Shown here piece by piece: positions 37,001-48,462 of a stretch of DNA of 64,000 nt. The notes under the pieces are model-generated. The model searched no databases and was not told where the DNA came from. It was given only the letters and a program-made list of their open reading frames with translations. Source of the DNA: Morchella semilibera (lineage: Eukaryota > Ascomycota > Pezizomycetes > Pezizales > Morchellaceae); NCBI GenBank assembly GCA_009192285.1, contig WBVU01000021.1:62001-126000 (forward strand). Reading direction: 5' to 3'. The stretch's first letter is position 1. Each line of letters starts with the position of its first letter. The position numbers were made by a program, and so were the translations under genes.

Positions 37001-40000
37001 AGGGGCTAGTAGCGGGAAAACGGCATTACAGGCAGCTGCAAGATGCGGGAATATGCGAATTGTGAGAATCCTACTAGCCAGTGGTGCGGATGTAGACGCC
37101 CATGGGGCAAGTGAAGGCGGAGGGAGGGCTCTTCAGATGGCATGTACCGGCGGAAATCTCGAAATTGTCAAGCTCTTGTTAGAACATGGCGCCGATATCG
37201 ACTCAAGGGCAGGACGCTATGGCAGAACAGCATTGCAGGCAGCAGCAGAGGTAGGCAACACGAACATTCTCAGGTTGCTCTTGGGGCACAACTCGGATGT
37301 CAACGCGGCAGGTGGAGAAGGCACAGCTCTACAACTGGCTGCGGGAAATGGATACCTCGAAATCGTCAAACTCCTGATAGACAATAACGCCAACGTCAAT
37401 GCCGCCGCGGTTGGAGAACGTGGTCTAACAGCGCTACAAGCAGCAGCCAAGGGCGGACATTTAGGGGTCCTACAACTCCTGTTAGAGAAAGGGGCCGACG
37501 CAGCTGCAGGCGGAAAAGCTGGGTATAGTTGGACGGCCCTTTCTGCCGCTGCCGGTGGCGGATACACCGACATTGTCCAGGAACTGCTAGAAAACTACGA
37601 ATATTCCAAGCCACACAAAACGGCCGCTCTGAATGCCGCAAGCGAGAACGGACACATTGAGGTTGTGGAGCTACTGCTATATCATGGTGCAGACGTTAAT
37701 TACACATTGAGCCCAGCAGCCCCCCCTGGTCCCCCTGGTCCCCCTGGTCCCCCGCCCCCGCCCCCTGGATATCAGATGGCACCTGGGCCACCGTCTAGCA
37801 CCTCCAGGCTTTCGGAAGAATCGGACTCGGAATTCTCCTCCTCCGAGTCATTGGATTTCCATTATCCGGAGGGGCCGGTGCCAGTACCGCCCCGGCGTGT
37901 GCCACCCCCCCACCGGATACTCCTCAAAGACGCAGCTGGGAGCGGAAACATCGACGTCGTAAAGCTGCTACTAGATAAGGGCACGCCCATCAACGCTGCA
38001 AGTATGAAAGGTTCTAGTTCTGCTGCCTTAACAGCCCTACAGGCTGCGGTCCGCGGCGGACATGCCACCATTCTGAAACTATTGCTAGACAATGGCGCAA
38101 GGATCGATAGTACAGCAATACCCTCAACTGACAATTGGTTGGAAGGCATGGCCGCCGCAGCTGCCGGTGGGCACCTCGAGATTGTGGAGTTGCTGCTTAA
38201 TTCGGGCGCGTTGGGAAACACACGCGCCGGTGCTCCCAGCACCAACCCAGATGAAAAGCTGTTCGGGTGGTGCCGTTCCCTGACTGGTGCATCTGGAGGT
38301 GAACATTTTAACATTATTGAATACTTGTTGGATCACACTGTTTCTTTCCCTCCCTTCGCACGCGAGTCTACTCTCAACCGTCTACGCGTAGAAGAGGCGC
38401 TTTCTGATGCCGTGAGCTCTTGTATTAAGTGTGGGCGTTTTGAGATAGTGGAACGCATATTACATGCGCACAACAATGAACAAGTCCGCACCAGAGCATT
38501 GCGGGAGGCAGCGCGTGTAGGAAACATCAGCATTGTCAGGCTGTTGCTGAGTACCAGGGCGGGTGAAGTGACGCATATCGGGGCGAGCGAGCTCGAAGCA
38601 GCTGCCGGTGGCGGAAACATCAAAATCTTCAGATTGTTCTGGAGGCTTTACAACGAATCGAGAAGACCGGATCCGGGAGAGTGGAATTCTCTGAACAGAG
38701 CCCTCAAGCTGGCCGCCCGCGGCGGGCATCCTGCAATCATCAAGCTTTTGTTGACCCTCGATGTCGACCCGGTCAGCGTGCTCGGCTGCGCCGCAGAAAT
38801 AGGTAATGTCGAGATTGCTAAGCTCCTCCTCCTGAGGACCACCCCCTACACCGGCGGGTGGAGGAAGCGGATAACATCAGCTCTAATTATAGCCGCCTAT
38901 CGGGGCCACATAGGCATCGTGCGGCTGCTTTTACATCATATTGCAGATGTGGATTGGACTATGGACACTGAGCGCATGGAAAGGTATGGAGCTATACATA
39001 CTGATAGGAAGTTGATGACGCCCTTGGAAGCAGCTTGCAAGGGCGGCCACGGCGAGGCCGTCTTGCTGCTGTTGGAAAAGGATCCCATGATTCAATTACC
39101 ACATCAACCTCTCCGGACAGCTTTGTACTACGCAGCGAGAGGTGGACATACTGCGATTGTGAGGCTTCTGCTGTCGAGTGGGGCTGATGTTAACGCCGGG
39201 ATTGGCAATCAAGCACCCCCTAGTAGCGGGGGCCGCATGGGCCGTAGAGACCATATGGGCCCCATCGGCCCCGCGGGCTCCGCAGGCCGCGTAGGCCGTA
39301 GGGACCCCTTCACCACCGCACACAGGCCCTACCCCCACGCCCACTACGTCCCCGCCCCCCACGCTCCCTACGCCCACGCCCCCTACGCCGACGCCCCCTA
39401 CGCCCCCGCCCCCCCCGCCCATTACGCCCCCGCCCCCGCCCCCAACCCCTTCGCCCCCAACGACCCCTACATCTACCCCTACAACCACCCCGGCGATGTC
39501 GATGTTAGCTCCAGTCGCCGTTCCGACGCCCCGGAACTTGCTGCTGCGAGGGGTGACATCAACATCATCAGGTACATCTTGGAAAAATACGGTTCAGCTT
39601 CAACAAATAATTACCAGGACGCGGTGCTAGCGATGGCCTACGAAGACGCGCTGGCAGCGGCTGCTGCAGAGGGATATATTCACATTGTCAAGCTACTATT
39701 GGCCTACGGGATCGATCCTAACAGGGGGCTGAGAGACCATAGAACAGCACTGGAGGGTGCCGCACTTTACGGGCATACGGCAATTGTTAAGCTTCTTTTG
39801 GAGAGAATAGTCACCTGCGTCACCGATGAGATACCGTACGGCGAGGAGGTCTTGCTGACAGCCGTGTGGGGCGGTAACTTTAACATTGTTCGCCTGTTAT
39901 TGGATAGGAAGGTAAAGGTCAATTCGAGACCAGGGTCTGTAACAGCGTTACATGCGGCGGCCGAGCTTGGACACATTGGTATTTTGAAGCTTTTGATTAA

Positions 40001-40256
40001 CAACAAGGCCGATGTTAATGCAGTAGCGGGGGATGGGACTACCGTCCTGAACAGTGCTCTTAAATCCCAAAATATTGACGCCATCAAACTTCTCGTAAGC
40101 TTGAATTCTAACGCTTATCCCCGCGGTGTTGGACACTCTTTGTACCACTATAACCAATACCTGAACTCCATCAGGCCTGCCAGAGGACTTACCTGCAAGG
40201 TCTACTCAATAGAGGAAAACTACACATCAGAGGAAAGCGAGGAGGATTTCCCCTAA
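34045..40256 (+). CDS. Protein kinase-ankyrin repeat giant (one 1-nt frame slip at a G run)
   Basis: Proposed exons: 34045-34809, 34885-35211, 35268-35498 and 35563-40256, about 2005 aa if one frame slip is allowed for. Intron 1 (GTGAGT...AAAGAG) removes an in-frame TGA. Residues 1-255 are disordered. The kinase domain has glycine loop GSGNFG near 306, VAIK-type lysine (RAVKT) near 340, HRDLKP near 435-440, DFG near 457 and APE near 480, so it should be catalytically active. Roughly 25-30 ankyrin repeats (TALQAA...G...V.LLL..GADVN) follow to the C-terminus. They are split by a collagen-like Pro/Gly insert near 37715-37920 and a Gly/Arg then Tyr/Pro/Ala/His-rich insert near 39220-39500. At about 36798-36803 the frame shifts within gtGGGGGatgg; ankyrin sequence continues perfectly in the new frame, so a single missing G is the simplest explanation. 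It likely phosphorylates partners recruited by the ankyrin array; the substrate is unknown. Confidence 0.9.
37715..37920 (+). repeat. Collagen-like PPG codon repeat within the ankyrin array
   Basis: Tandem ccccctggt units encode PPGPPGPPGPPPPPPG, followed by a Ser/Glu-rich stretch and another proline block before ankyrins resume at about 37915. It separates two ankyrin sub-arrays and is expected to be disordered. Confidence 0.8.
39220..39500 (+). repeat. Second low-complexity insert (APYAxAP repeats)
   Basis: Starts with Gly-Arg triplets (GPIGPAGSAGRVGRR) and runs into tandem cgcccccta-type repeats encoding APYAHAPYADAPYAPAP and related Tyr/Pro/Ala/His units, ending before AELAAARGDI-like ankyrin sequence. 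It is probably a flexible linker grown by replication slippage. Confidence 0.8.
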
Positions 40257-42198
40257 ATACATGCACATACATTTCTTACCTTTCTTACACGCACTTTGGT
40301 CCCTAGCGCCCATTTTTCTTCTTCTAAATTATTATCTTTCATTTGCAATGCCCAGGATTCAGGGAGACCGCGCGCTCAAGTTGTCTTTCTTTCTTTCTTT
40401 CTTTTTTTTTAGGTCAACTCAATACACCTTACATCTTATCTCTTTTATTTTTATCTTGTCACTTTTGTCTTTTGTGTTTACTTCGCCTGTTTTGCTTTAT
40501 CTTTTTGGCTTTGATTTTGACCTTTTTCTCCCTTCCCCTCCTCGCTCATCATTTCCTCAATACAATACATGGGGTCCGTTGGTTCTCCTATTTATATATG
40601 TTTCTAAGCATGGCGATAATCATGCTACCGTAGAGCAGGGCTCCTTGTGGAAAGCTTACTACACAATAATACTGTAGAACGCGAACCTCCACATCTAATA
40701 TAATTACAATACCAAACATCCAATATACCCAGATCCACCCCCCCCCCCCGAGCCTCCCTCACCCCGCCAAAGACCCACCCCAGCACAAGGCATCCATCAC
40801 ACACTCCACCACGGGTCCGGAACCCTGTTTTCCTCTGCTGCAGCAGGTTCCGGTGCGCCTGTGTTCCACGAATTCAACCCTAACCCTGTAATTTGGATTT
40901 CCTGCGTATTGGGAATTTGTCGCGGGAGTGGTGTAGATGGCTGTGCTAGATGGCTGGTAGATTGTATGCTACGTAGGAGAGATGTTCAGAGAGCCAGTAT
41001 GGTTTTGGTGTAGGCTGGAGTGGTCACGTGATGGCCGGTTTCTGAGGCACTGGTGTGGAGCGCGGGGGGGTTTTTTTTTTTGTTTAAATCATTAATTGTA
41101 TGGAGCGCGGGGCTGCATGCTGTGGCCGGCGTGCACATACATACGAACTATACCAGCGGGTGGCGGTCTCCCCGTTAGAATACTGCGGCGCTGTTGCCCA
41201 GTCCGACTTAGTATCTTAGTTCCTAGGACAATATATATCCCCTATCTTGGCAATACTATTTTTTTTATATATTAGTTGTATTTGTTTAAGGTATGAAACA
41301 TTACTAACTCACTCATTTATTATAAGGATTAGGAAATATGGTAATTGATCATAAAAATTAATGTCGCCAGCTCTACCTGTGCAAAGTCTTGATTTTTTTT
41401 CGCTCTTGTGTTTCTTTGGGATCTCTCTCTATACAATGTCTTTGCAACAATCACTTTATCCCTCCTGAGTCCGCAAACCAAACGTGTATCACCGCCGGGG
41501 GCTGGACACGCGGTATGGGCTGCCACTGAGCCCACCACGACACGGGAGGCCCCTCAAGCTTAGGGTGCCTACGTACAGGAACATACCAGCTACCAGTAGC
41601 AGCGAAACATATCCAGTGCGCCCAAGTACATTCCGTAAATCTCCGCCGGAGTGCTCTTTGCAGCCATTAGGGGGTCATTGTACGTGATTTGAAAGCACTA
41701 TACAAAGATATTGCTTTTGATACTATAATAAAGGTTCAAAAGTCATTACCAAAATCTAAAAAACTACTATTAATCATATTATGCATGGAAAGTGACATGT
41801 CTAAAGCAAGCATAGTAATTGTATGATGGCAGAATTGTGTTCGCAATACATGAATACGTGTAAACAACACAATTTCCTTGTAGAAATCATCTACCGCGGC
41901 CGCACCTAGTGTGGCCCATGAGCTGAGCCAGCCCGGGCATTGGGGTAAGCGCGACGTTCTATCTCTATTTCTTATTATTGATGCTATACAGACCCCCGTG
42001 ACACCCTCTCTTAGGTATTCAAGATAATAATTCTAGGATTTACTGTTTTCACTTTCAACAATTGCACATATTAGCAATGAATGACGATTCTTCACATCTA
42101 CAGTTCCAGCAAGAATCATTTATATACCGATAGTGTAATTTTAAAAATACTTCGTCTACTTCTAAAAATGGTCTCCTCTGAATGAAGGAGTTTCTCGA

Positions 42199-42678
42199 CT
42201 AGAATGGGCAGAGAAACACACGCCTAAAGTAAACCGTACCAGTCTCCATTCCGTGCAGATCAACCAACAAATTTCCATAAAGTGATGAATTGTGCTCTTT
42301 GAGGGTCCTTAGATACTCCGGTACGCGCTCAAAGTGTTCCGGTTGTTGCTTCATGGATTGTGTATGTAGAAGCCTTTTCTTTGGTGGGCGAGCTGCTTGA
42401 TAACTGGATCTGTCCGTTATAAGGTAGTTGCATGCGGTTTGAGGAGTAGTATCAGGGGTAATACTAAGTAGTTGAGGGACTACCCTCATCACATGATTGC
42501 AAATTTGTAGTTGGGTATGTTGGTAAAGTACCGAGGCGAGGATTTTGGGCATTGGTGGTTCGTGCTTCGGCAGACTCAATTCGTTTGATAGAAAAACGTT
42601 CCAAGTACATCCTGCTCCGGGGGGGTCACAGCAGAGGGTCGCTCTCTTGTGGTCTCTTAACAGTTCGGTAGGTAACAC
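42199..42678 (-). pseudogene. Possible Mutator-like transposase fragment
   Basis: A 159-residue open stretch whose C-terminal half reads FERVPEYLRTLKEHNSSLYG followed by YFRRVFLCPF. This resembles the region just before the first catalytic Asp in fungal MULE/Hop-type transposases, where a phrase like FxxLPxYLxxLKxxN precedes FRRxFxCPG. The upstream part (ACNYLITDRSSYQAARPPKK) also fits the N-terminal region of such proteins. The catalytic DDE region itself is not found, so at most this is a decayed 5' part of the gene. Assignment is from remembered family pattern and is uncertain. Confidence 0.4.
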
Positions 42679-43250
42679 CCATGATGGACCAGTCCTGTAA
42701 AGCTACTTTTAGGAGTCAAAAGCTTCAAAGTGTGAAACACCCATCGCTTGAGCATAATGGTATTGGTAGATGAACGAGATGATGGGCGAGTCAAGGAGTT
42801 ACTATCTCAGTTCGGAACGTTTGGTTGTCGTGGTATTTTTTTAGCCGGTCGTGGTAGTATAAATTATAAATGACCCCCGGCTTTTCATGGTACTGTCCTG
42901 ATTTTACAATTTAGTCAGGTTACGCTAGTAATTTTACCCAACTTGGTTAGCCTGCGCAAATAATGCACCCTCGCAACACCACACTAGGATGAACAAGGCA
43001 AGACGCGAGAAGACTACATGTATATACCTGTCACGGAGTTTGATAATTTGTATCAAGTTATATTATCTACAGGCGCAGATGCAGCTCCGATCTGCCCCCT
43101 GAAATAATCATGCCCGCAATGAGACATATGTCAATATCACCACGGCCACCACGAATCGTCCTTGCCCCCCACCCACCAGCACATAACTCCCCAGCAGCAT
43201 GGCGCGCCAAGCCAGTGGAATGGTTCAGTTTCAATAACAAGCCCATGTAC

Positions 43251-43520
43251 CTCGTCGTAATTTGCAATGTGGGCTAGAATTGTCTTATTTTGTGCCTTGC
43301 GGACCCAGCCGCTTCTCACGACCGGCATGCCATCAGGCTCGCGAAGTTGAGCACCAACCTGGGGGATAGGCTCATTGGACCAGGCTCTACGGATCCGATA
43401 GATAGAGTGAACTCTCGGAAGCTCCCCATCCTTCAAGTCTTTACCAACATCTATACAATTCGGTACTCGGTTAGCGGGATTAAAGAAAAATTAACCCTAG
43501 CTAGTGTACTCACATACTAT
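43251..43520 (-). other. Orphan exon-like stretch, function unknown
   Basis: A 200-nt block (43450-43251) is bounded by a good acceptor (TTGTATAG) and donor (GAG|GTACAT) and encodes 66 residues including RVHSIYRIRRAW, EPIPQVGAQLREPDG and AHIANYDE. Upstream, a donor AGTAT|GTGAGT at 43514 would join in frame across a 63-nt intron. I could not find further exons with confidence, so this may be the relic of a larger gene. Confidence 0.3.
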
Positions 43521-44487
43521 CCCGACTACCCCCCGTCTTGGCCGGGACGATTCAATTGATATTGTACGAATCTAGCAGCGGAGCGCGATTAGCAGGGATA
43601 AAAGACCTAAAGAATAAGCGAAAAGAAGGTTACTTGAGCTCGAGAGGGAATATAGGGTTTGTCGGGAGATACTGTTGAGCGGGGGTGTAGTGAATAAGTC
43701 GGGGACAGAGAAAAGAAACCGAGGGAGGAAGGGGGAAATTTAAGATGTGAACCGAGCTTGAACACACAGCTGTTGAGTCTGAACATGGCGGATAATCATT
43801 TGGTCGAGTGTCCATACTATGCTTATGTGTCTTTAAAATGATTGACGTCGTGCAGTTTACGGAATGTATGAGTTGGCTTTTATTACTAATGCAACATAAC
43901 CCGGCCTTTAGAGAGATTGGAAGTTTCGACGACATGTCCTTACAATCTTCAGGACCACCAGATTTGGAAATCTCTCATTGAATATGCTGCTCACCGTATT
44001 CGGTATTGTGATCGACCTGAACGGGGTCACTACTCGTGCTACAGCTGTACAGTCAGACTAGCCTTTAAGTACTCTTCATGGACTAACAAACCACACAGAA
44101 GCGGTCCTACATAATAGCAGCATAAATCCTAGCATTCTACAATCTTCCTTCGTGTTCCCAAATAGAGCAAAGAGCTACAAGTAAGCCTCTATATAGAGCT
44201 TCAAAACGCAGAAACAAGGACATCGGAGAAAGGAAGAAACCGAACCAAGGAAAGAATATAACATAGGATAGGAAATAAGCTTAATAACATAATTTACAAA
44301 CTGGGGATATAGCTAATCCATGGCACAACCTTAAATGCTCTACCGGACTCGTTCGATCCACACATATATAACGTAACCCGACAGCCACTACGCCTATACC
44401 TACATATATTCATATTCATGTACCCACACAAGTCAGGTTGTACGCTCAGGTATTAATAACTACATGTAAAGTCAATCTGGGGGCAGC

Positions 44488-44571
44488 GACGAACCTAGGG
44501 CAACGACGAAAACACAGGTTTCAGGCGATTATATACCAGCCTGAGCGCCTGTGCTTTGTCCGCGTTCGTCG
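44488..44571. repeat. Short foldback
   Basis: Inverted arms cgacgaac...gaaaacacagg and cctgtgctttgtcc...gttcgtcg enclose about 20 bases. It lies 70 bp before the second M1 MITE copy and could be part of the same insertion complex. Confidence 0.4.
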
Positions 44572-44638
44572 TTCAACCAGTTTCGTCCCCAATATGACTT
44601 TACCTTGTACATGCATATGTGATATACCCGTCCCTCCA

Positions 44639-44736
44639 TGACGTTTCCGAACACGACCAATATTGCATACCATACAAATAGGGGGACTTGGCACTTTTTT
44701 GTGTGTATGCAATAGCAGTCGTGTTCGGAAACGTTA
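44639..44736. mobile_element. MITE family M1, copy 2
   Basis: An inverted-repeat element of about 98 bp. The left arm starts tgacgtttccgaacacgac and continues to attgcataccatacaaa; the reverse complement of the right arm is taacgtttccgaacacgac and then tattgcatacacac. The internal gacttggcac matches the other copies at 5617 and 63918. A single-ended fragment with tgcaatagtgg and tttcgaaaacg lies near 44921-44945. Confidence 0.75.
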
Positions 44737-45194
44737 CGGAACCACCCAGAAGATCTGCGGTCGATCTGACCCCTCCCAACCCCCAACTTTGCCGATGTCA
44801 CCCCCGGGCCCCCTTGCGTGACAGCTACATACATAGACTACTGCAGGCGAAGATCATCTATTAAGTAGAATATACTACGCAGGATCAAAACCCCACAAGC
44901 CTGACCTTTTGAAACCCATGCAATAGTGGATGTTTCGAAAACGCCAAGCCTGTCTCTACTTGTCCTGATCCTGCCTGCTTCTCAATCCCAGCCCTGCTCG
45001 ATCGGAGCCCTTTCATCTCCCAGAACCTGGTTATATATCAATGTCCTAGTAAGTATATATATACCTGACCCCACTTAACATCCACGTGCTTACTTGTTTG
45101 AAAAAGAGATCGGCACAAAGTGATCAGCATGTACTAGACAGCTTCCCCCCCCCCCCACTGGAACAGGTATTGATTGGTTGATAATTGGTTAGTA

Positions 45195-45283
45195 CTTGCT
45201 GAAAAATAAAGTATGGTCTCTAAGGTGAGCCAGAAAGCAACCGGGGATGTTCGGGTTGAGACCATACTTTTTTTTCCAGCAAG
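45195..45283. mobile_element. Tc1/mariner-type MITE
   Basis: An 89-bp hairpin with arms CTTGCTGAAAAATAAAGTAT and, reverse-complemented, CTTGCTGGAAAAAAAAGTAT, continuing into ggtctc. It is flanked by TA on both sides (45193-45194 and 45284-45285). It has no coding capacity. Confidence 0.75.
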
Positions 45284-45593
45284 TAAAACGCGACGGCCAG
45301 TTAAGTTACAACAAGTAAAGTAGGAGTGATCGCCAAGACTTATTAGAACTATGGTTCGACCGGTTTTAGCTTAGTGGGGCTGAGCCAGGCTCAATTGACC
45401 ATATTCTGGTATCGGGTGTTCTATACCTTGAAGGCGCATTGCCGCCCGACGGTGAATTGTTATTTATCGGGATTCGGATCTAGGGCGCCGGTTGGCGATC
45501 GGTTTTCTTGGTAGGGAATTTGCTATTATAGGTCGATCTTGCTTAATTCCGAGCATAGCCAACCAGATTAAAAAAGAAATATACCTGAATGTA

Positions 45594-45809
45594 CAGCCGT
45601 TTCCCAAAAGACTTGGCACCTCGAACCCCCCTCACGACCTGTAGGAAGACAAAACAGCAACGAATATAATAGAAAAACCAAAGCCAAAATATGAATATAC
45701 ACACTCGGGCTACTATTACCATTGATCGCGGGGAGAGATATAGTTGAAAGTCAACAAGAGCCATGATGCTAGGCTTTGGTGAGGTGCCAAGTCTTTTGGA
45801 AAATGGCTG
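45594..45809. mobile_element. Tc1/mariner-type MITE
   Basis: A 216-bp element with terminal inverted repeats CAGCCGTTTCCCAAAAGACT and CAGCCATTTTCCAAAAGACT, both continuing tggcacctc. It is flanked by TA (45592-45593 and 45810-45811). The end sequence resembles other fungal mariner-type short elements. It is non-coding. Confidence 0.8.
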
Positions 45810-47488
45810 TACTCTACAACTCTCACTATCCGAGTGAGGACCTGTGATTGAGAGAATCTTTCCTAAGATGCGCCCACCACCACGGTCCGACCGGAGCGAA
45901 TATTCCTATGCCGCTACCGCGGGCGCGTGTGCTTGTGTCGTGGGTAGATTCACCTATGCAAATTCGTTCGGGATTTGCCAATAACATTCTGTTGAGAATA
46001 TGCTACTATGGGATACCATACTCTTTGGTATCGGGTGTATGAAATATAAACCTCTCGCTTGGGGGTAGTCACAATGGATCACTCGTTTGCTTCATGGTCA
46101 GTCGCTCGGCTACGCATACTAGCCCGCTCTTTCTACTCTCCTTTTTTTCACTCTCCTTGGTCTAATTCATTGGTGCGTTTCTGGCATGATACGACCAGCT
46201 TGTGTTCTTTCTTAGCTGATTCATCAACCAATTGCAAGTCTAGCTAGCCTTCTAGCAACAGCAACTGGGCCAGTGCTCCTATAATCAAGTCTAAGGGGAA
46301 TTAATCGATAGTTACATTTCAAGGTATCGAGTATTTATTTTCTCTCAAGATATCTCTACTTTCATTCGCAAACCTGCGACTATATTAGCTGCTATTATCA
46401 TTTTCCCCTGTTGAGAGCGTGTGATATATTCTACTGCAGCTGGCAGTGCTCAACATTCGGAGTCCGGCTTATGTTGTCGGCGCATATGATTAGTAAGGGC
46501 AACCTGAAGTGTCTTCTCGATCAGACATGTGGTACATTCACTATCACACAGTATTTAACTAGTACTTAGATAGTGTCTTCTTGGTTGGCCAATGTTTTAA
46601 CTTCCGGATTCCAGGTTGTGTGGCTCCGTTCCAGGTCAGTGATTGGGATGGCTCCAATTGATGCGCCAAAAGAAGAGATATTTCTGAGTGTGGCCATGCT
46701 GCGGTATGGGAATGAATTAAGAGGTTTGTTTGCTGCGGAGAAAAATACCGGCCTATACGTGGCGTACATTGTCTGCCCCTCCATACGCGGTAGAGCAAGT
46801 CACTAATTAAAGCTTGGCAAGGTATTCCGGCTGGATAAAAATGGATCATTCTCTTGTTATGCTCTCTAGCTCTCTGAGCTCAACTCCCTGCGTGGTGGAT
46901 ATACGTCCCGCAGCCGGCATTAATTTGCGGTACGGCTTGCGGTGTTGGCGGTCACTGTGCTACGCCCCTGCGCCCGACTGGTCCCGGAAGGCCAGTTAAT
47001 CTGGTGTTGAGGTGGTTACGCCGGCGTACTCTTACACACCGGCTGTAGCTAGCTGGTCGTTTAAGTCTTACGCGTTGGTAAGGAACATAGTACGTAAGGG
47101 GCTAGTCTAATAAAAAAGAAAAGTGCGTCGTGGCTCGTACGTAAGTTAAGAACACTAGTTTAGTACTCATGTGGAATACTTTGGTGTATGATAACAATAA
47201 TCGGCTGTATAAGAAGGTTCGCCACACCACTCCCGCGGTATGTACAACGATATATTTAGTGTTCTAGGCAGGGGAAACACAGCCTGGAGAGGAGCCCTTT
47301 CTAGGTAGCTCTAGCTGCGTCCCAGAGGGGTCGGCGGGTACCTCCGGTATATAGTGGCCGGCAGTAATTCTTGAAGGCAATATGACTAGGCCACCAGCTA
47401 GCTACTACATTCGCGATCGGATATAGATTATTCGATCAATCGTTCTTCACAGATGCGGTCTCTATCTTATGTGAAGTAGGCAACCCCG

Positions 47489-47638
47489 CGGGGTGTGGTC
47501 AATAGTACGGGGGGGTCAACTCCAAGATTTTGTATGGAAAACAAGGAGGTAGCCGACGGCAAACCTCCTGCGCATCGTACACACTTCGGCGTATATACAT
47601 TTAATATTCACCATACCCCCGTGCTGACCACACCCCCG
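47489..47638. mobile_element. MITE-like inverted-repeat element
   Basis: About 150 bp. The left arm is cggggtgtggtc followed after a few bases by agtacggggggg; the right arm, reverse-complemented, is cgggggtgtggtcagcacgg. There is no coding capacity. The target-site duplication is not clear. Confidence 0.55.
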
Positions 47639-48345
47639 TGAAGCCGTCTAATATTCATGAATTATTCGTGTAAGAACCATAATTTTTGATTGTATCCTGG
47701 CGTTTCAGTGTTTCTAATACCCTATATGTATATATGTACTGCGCATGCCAGTACATCTACAGTTCTATATTTTTTCTCTCACCGCGTGGCGCTTTCTGCC
47801 TTCCATTGATCTGCCCGGCCTGATCAAAGGAACTGATCGATCAGCACTATCCTAGGATTGATATATTTATATAAAGTGTGCTCATTTTCACCGTATGGCC
47901 TTGGAGTCCAAGCTCTAGGGAAAGTAGCAAGAATGTTATTGACTGCCGGCATTATATAAATTCAAGGCTTACCTTCCAGGCCTACAGTTATCCCAATACC
48001 ACTACCTACGTCACGGCAGCCAACTCGCCAGTAACCGATACAACTGTTATATATTATACTCTTCCTCCCATTTCCTCCTTTCCGTGGTAGCCTCATGCAC
48101 TCGTGGGAATATCGACACCACATCGACATCCGTATCCCTACACGCACTAGATACTCCCTCACACCCTCCTTCCACCCCCCGCCCCCCCTCTTCCACTGAC
48201 CACTCCCCCTCGCCCCCCAGTCCCGCCCCCTCCAGCCTGCAGGTACGCGCCCCGCCCAGCCAATCACCCCGCGTCAGGGTCAGGGTTAACATCCAGGCGC
48301 CCAGCATGCGCCTATTTCGGGCAATTCCCCAGCCTTGCTACGCAA

Positions 48346-48386
48346 CGTCACCACAACCACCACCACCACCACCACCACCACCACCA
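48346..48386. repeat. CCA trinucleotide microsatellite
   Basis: About eleven near-perfect cca/acc units lie some 80 bp upstream of the zinc-finger start codon. It is simple sequence, likely length-variable between strains. Confidence 0.85.
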
Positions 48387-48462
48387 TCGCATAGACACCC
48401 ACGATCCACGATTCCTCGTCTCTGCGCCTGCTGCGTTCATTGCAAGTTCGGATACTACAGCC

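Larger units (their letters stand above)
40257..48462. other. Gene-poor, MITE-dense intergenic region
   Basis: Begins with a T-rich 3' flank (ctttctttctttctttc near 40388). It contains a two-unit telomere-type motif at 40875-40888, a 12-base C run at 40738-40749, a possible transposase relic (42199-42678), an orphan exon-like stretch (43251-43450), and small inverted-repeat elements at 44488-44571, 44639-44736, 45195-45283, 45594-45809 and 47489-47638. A 12-base C run lies at 45145-45156. From 45850 to 47480 I see nothing I can name. A CCA microsatellite lies just before the next gene. Confidence 0.6.
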
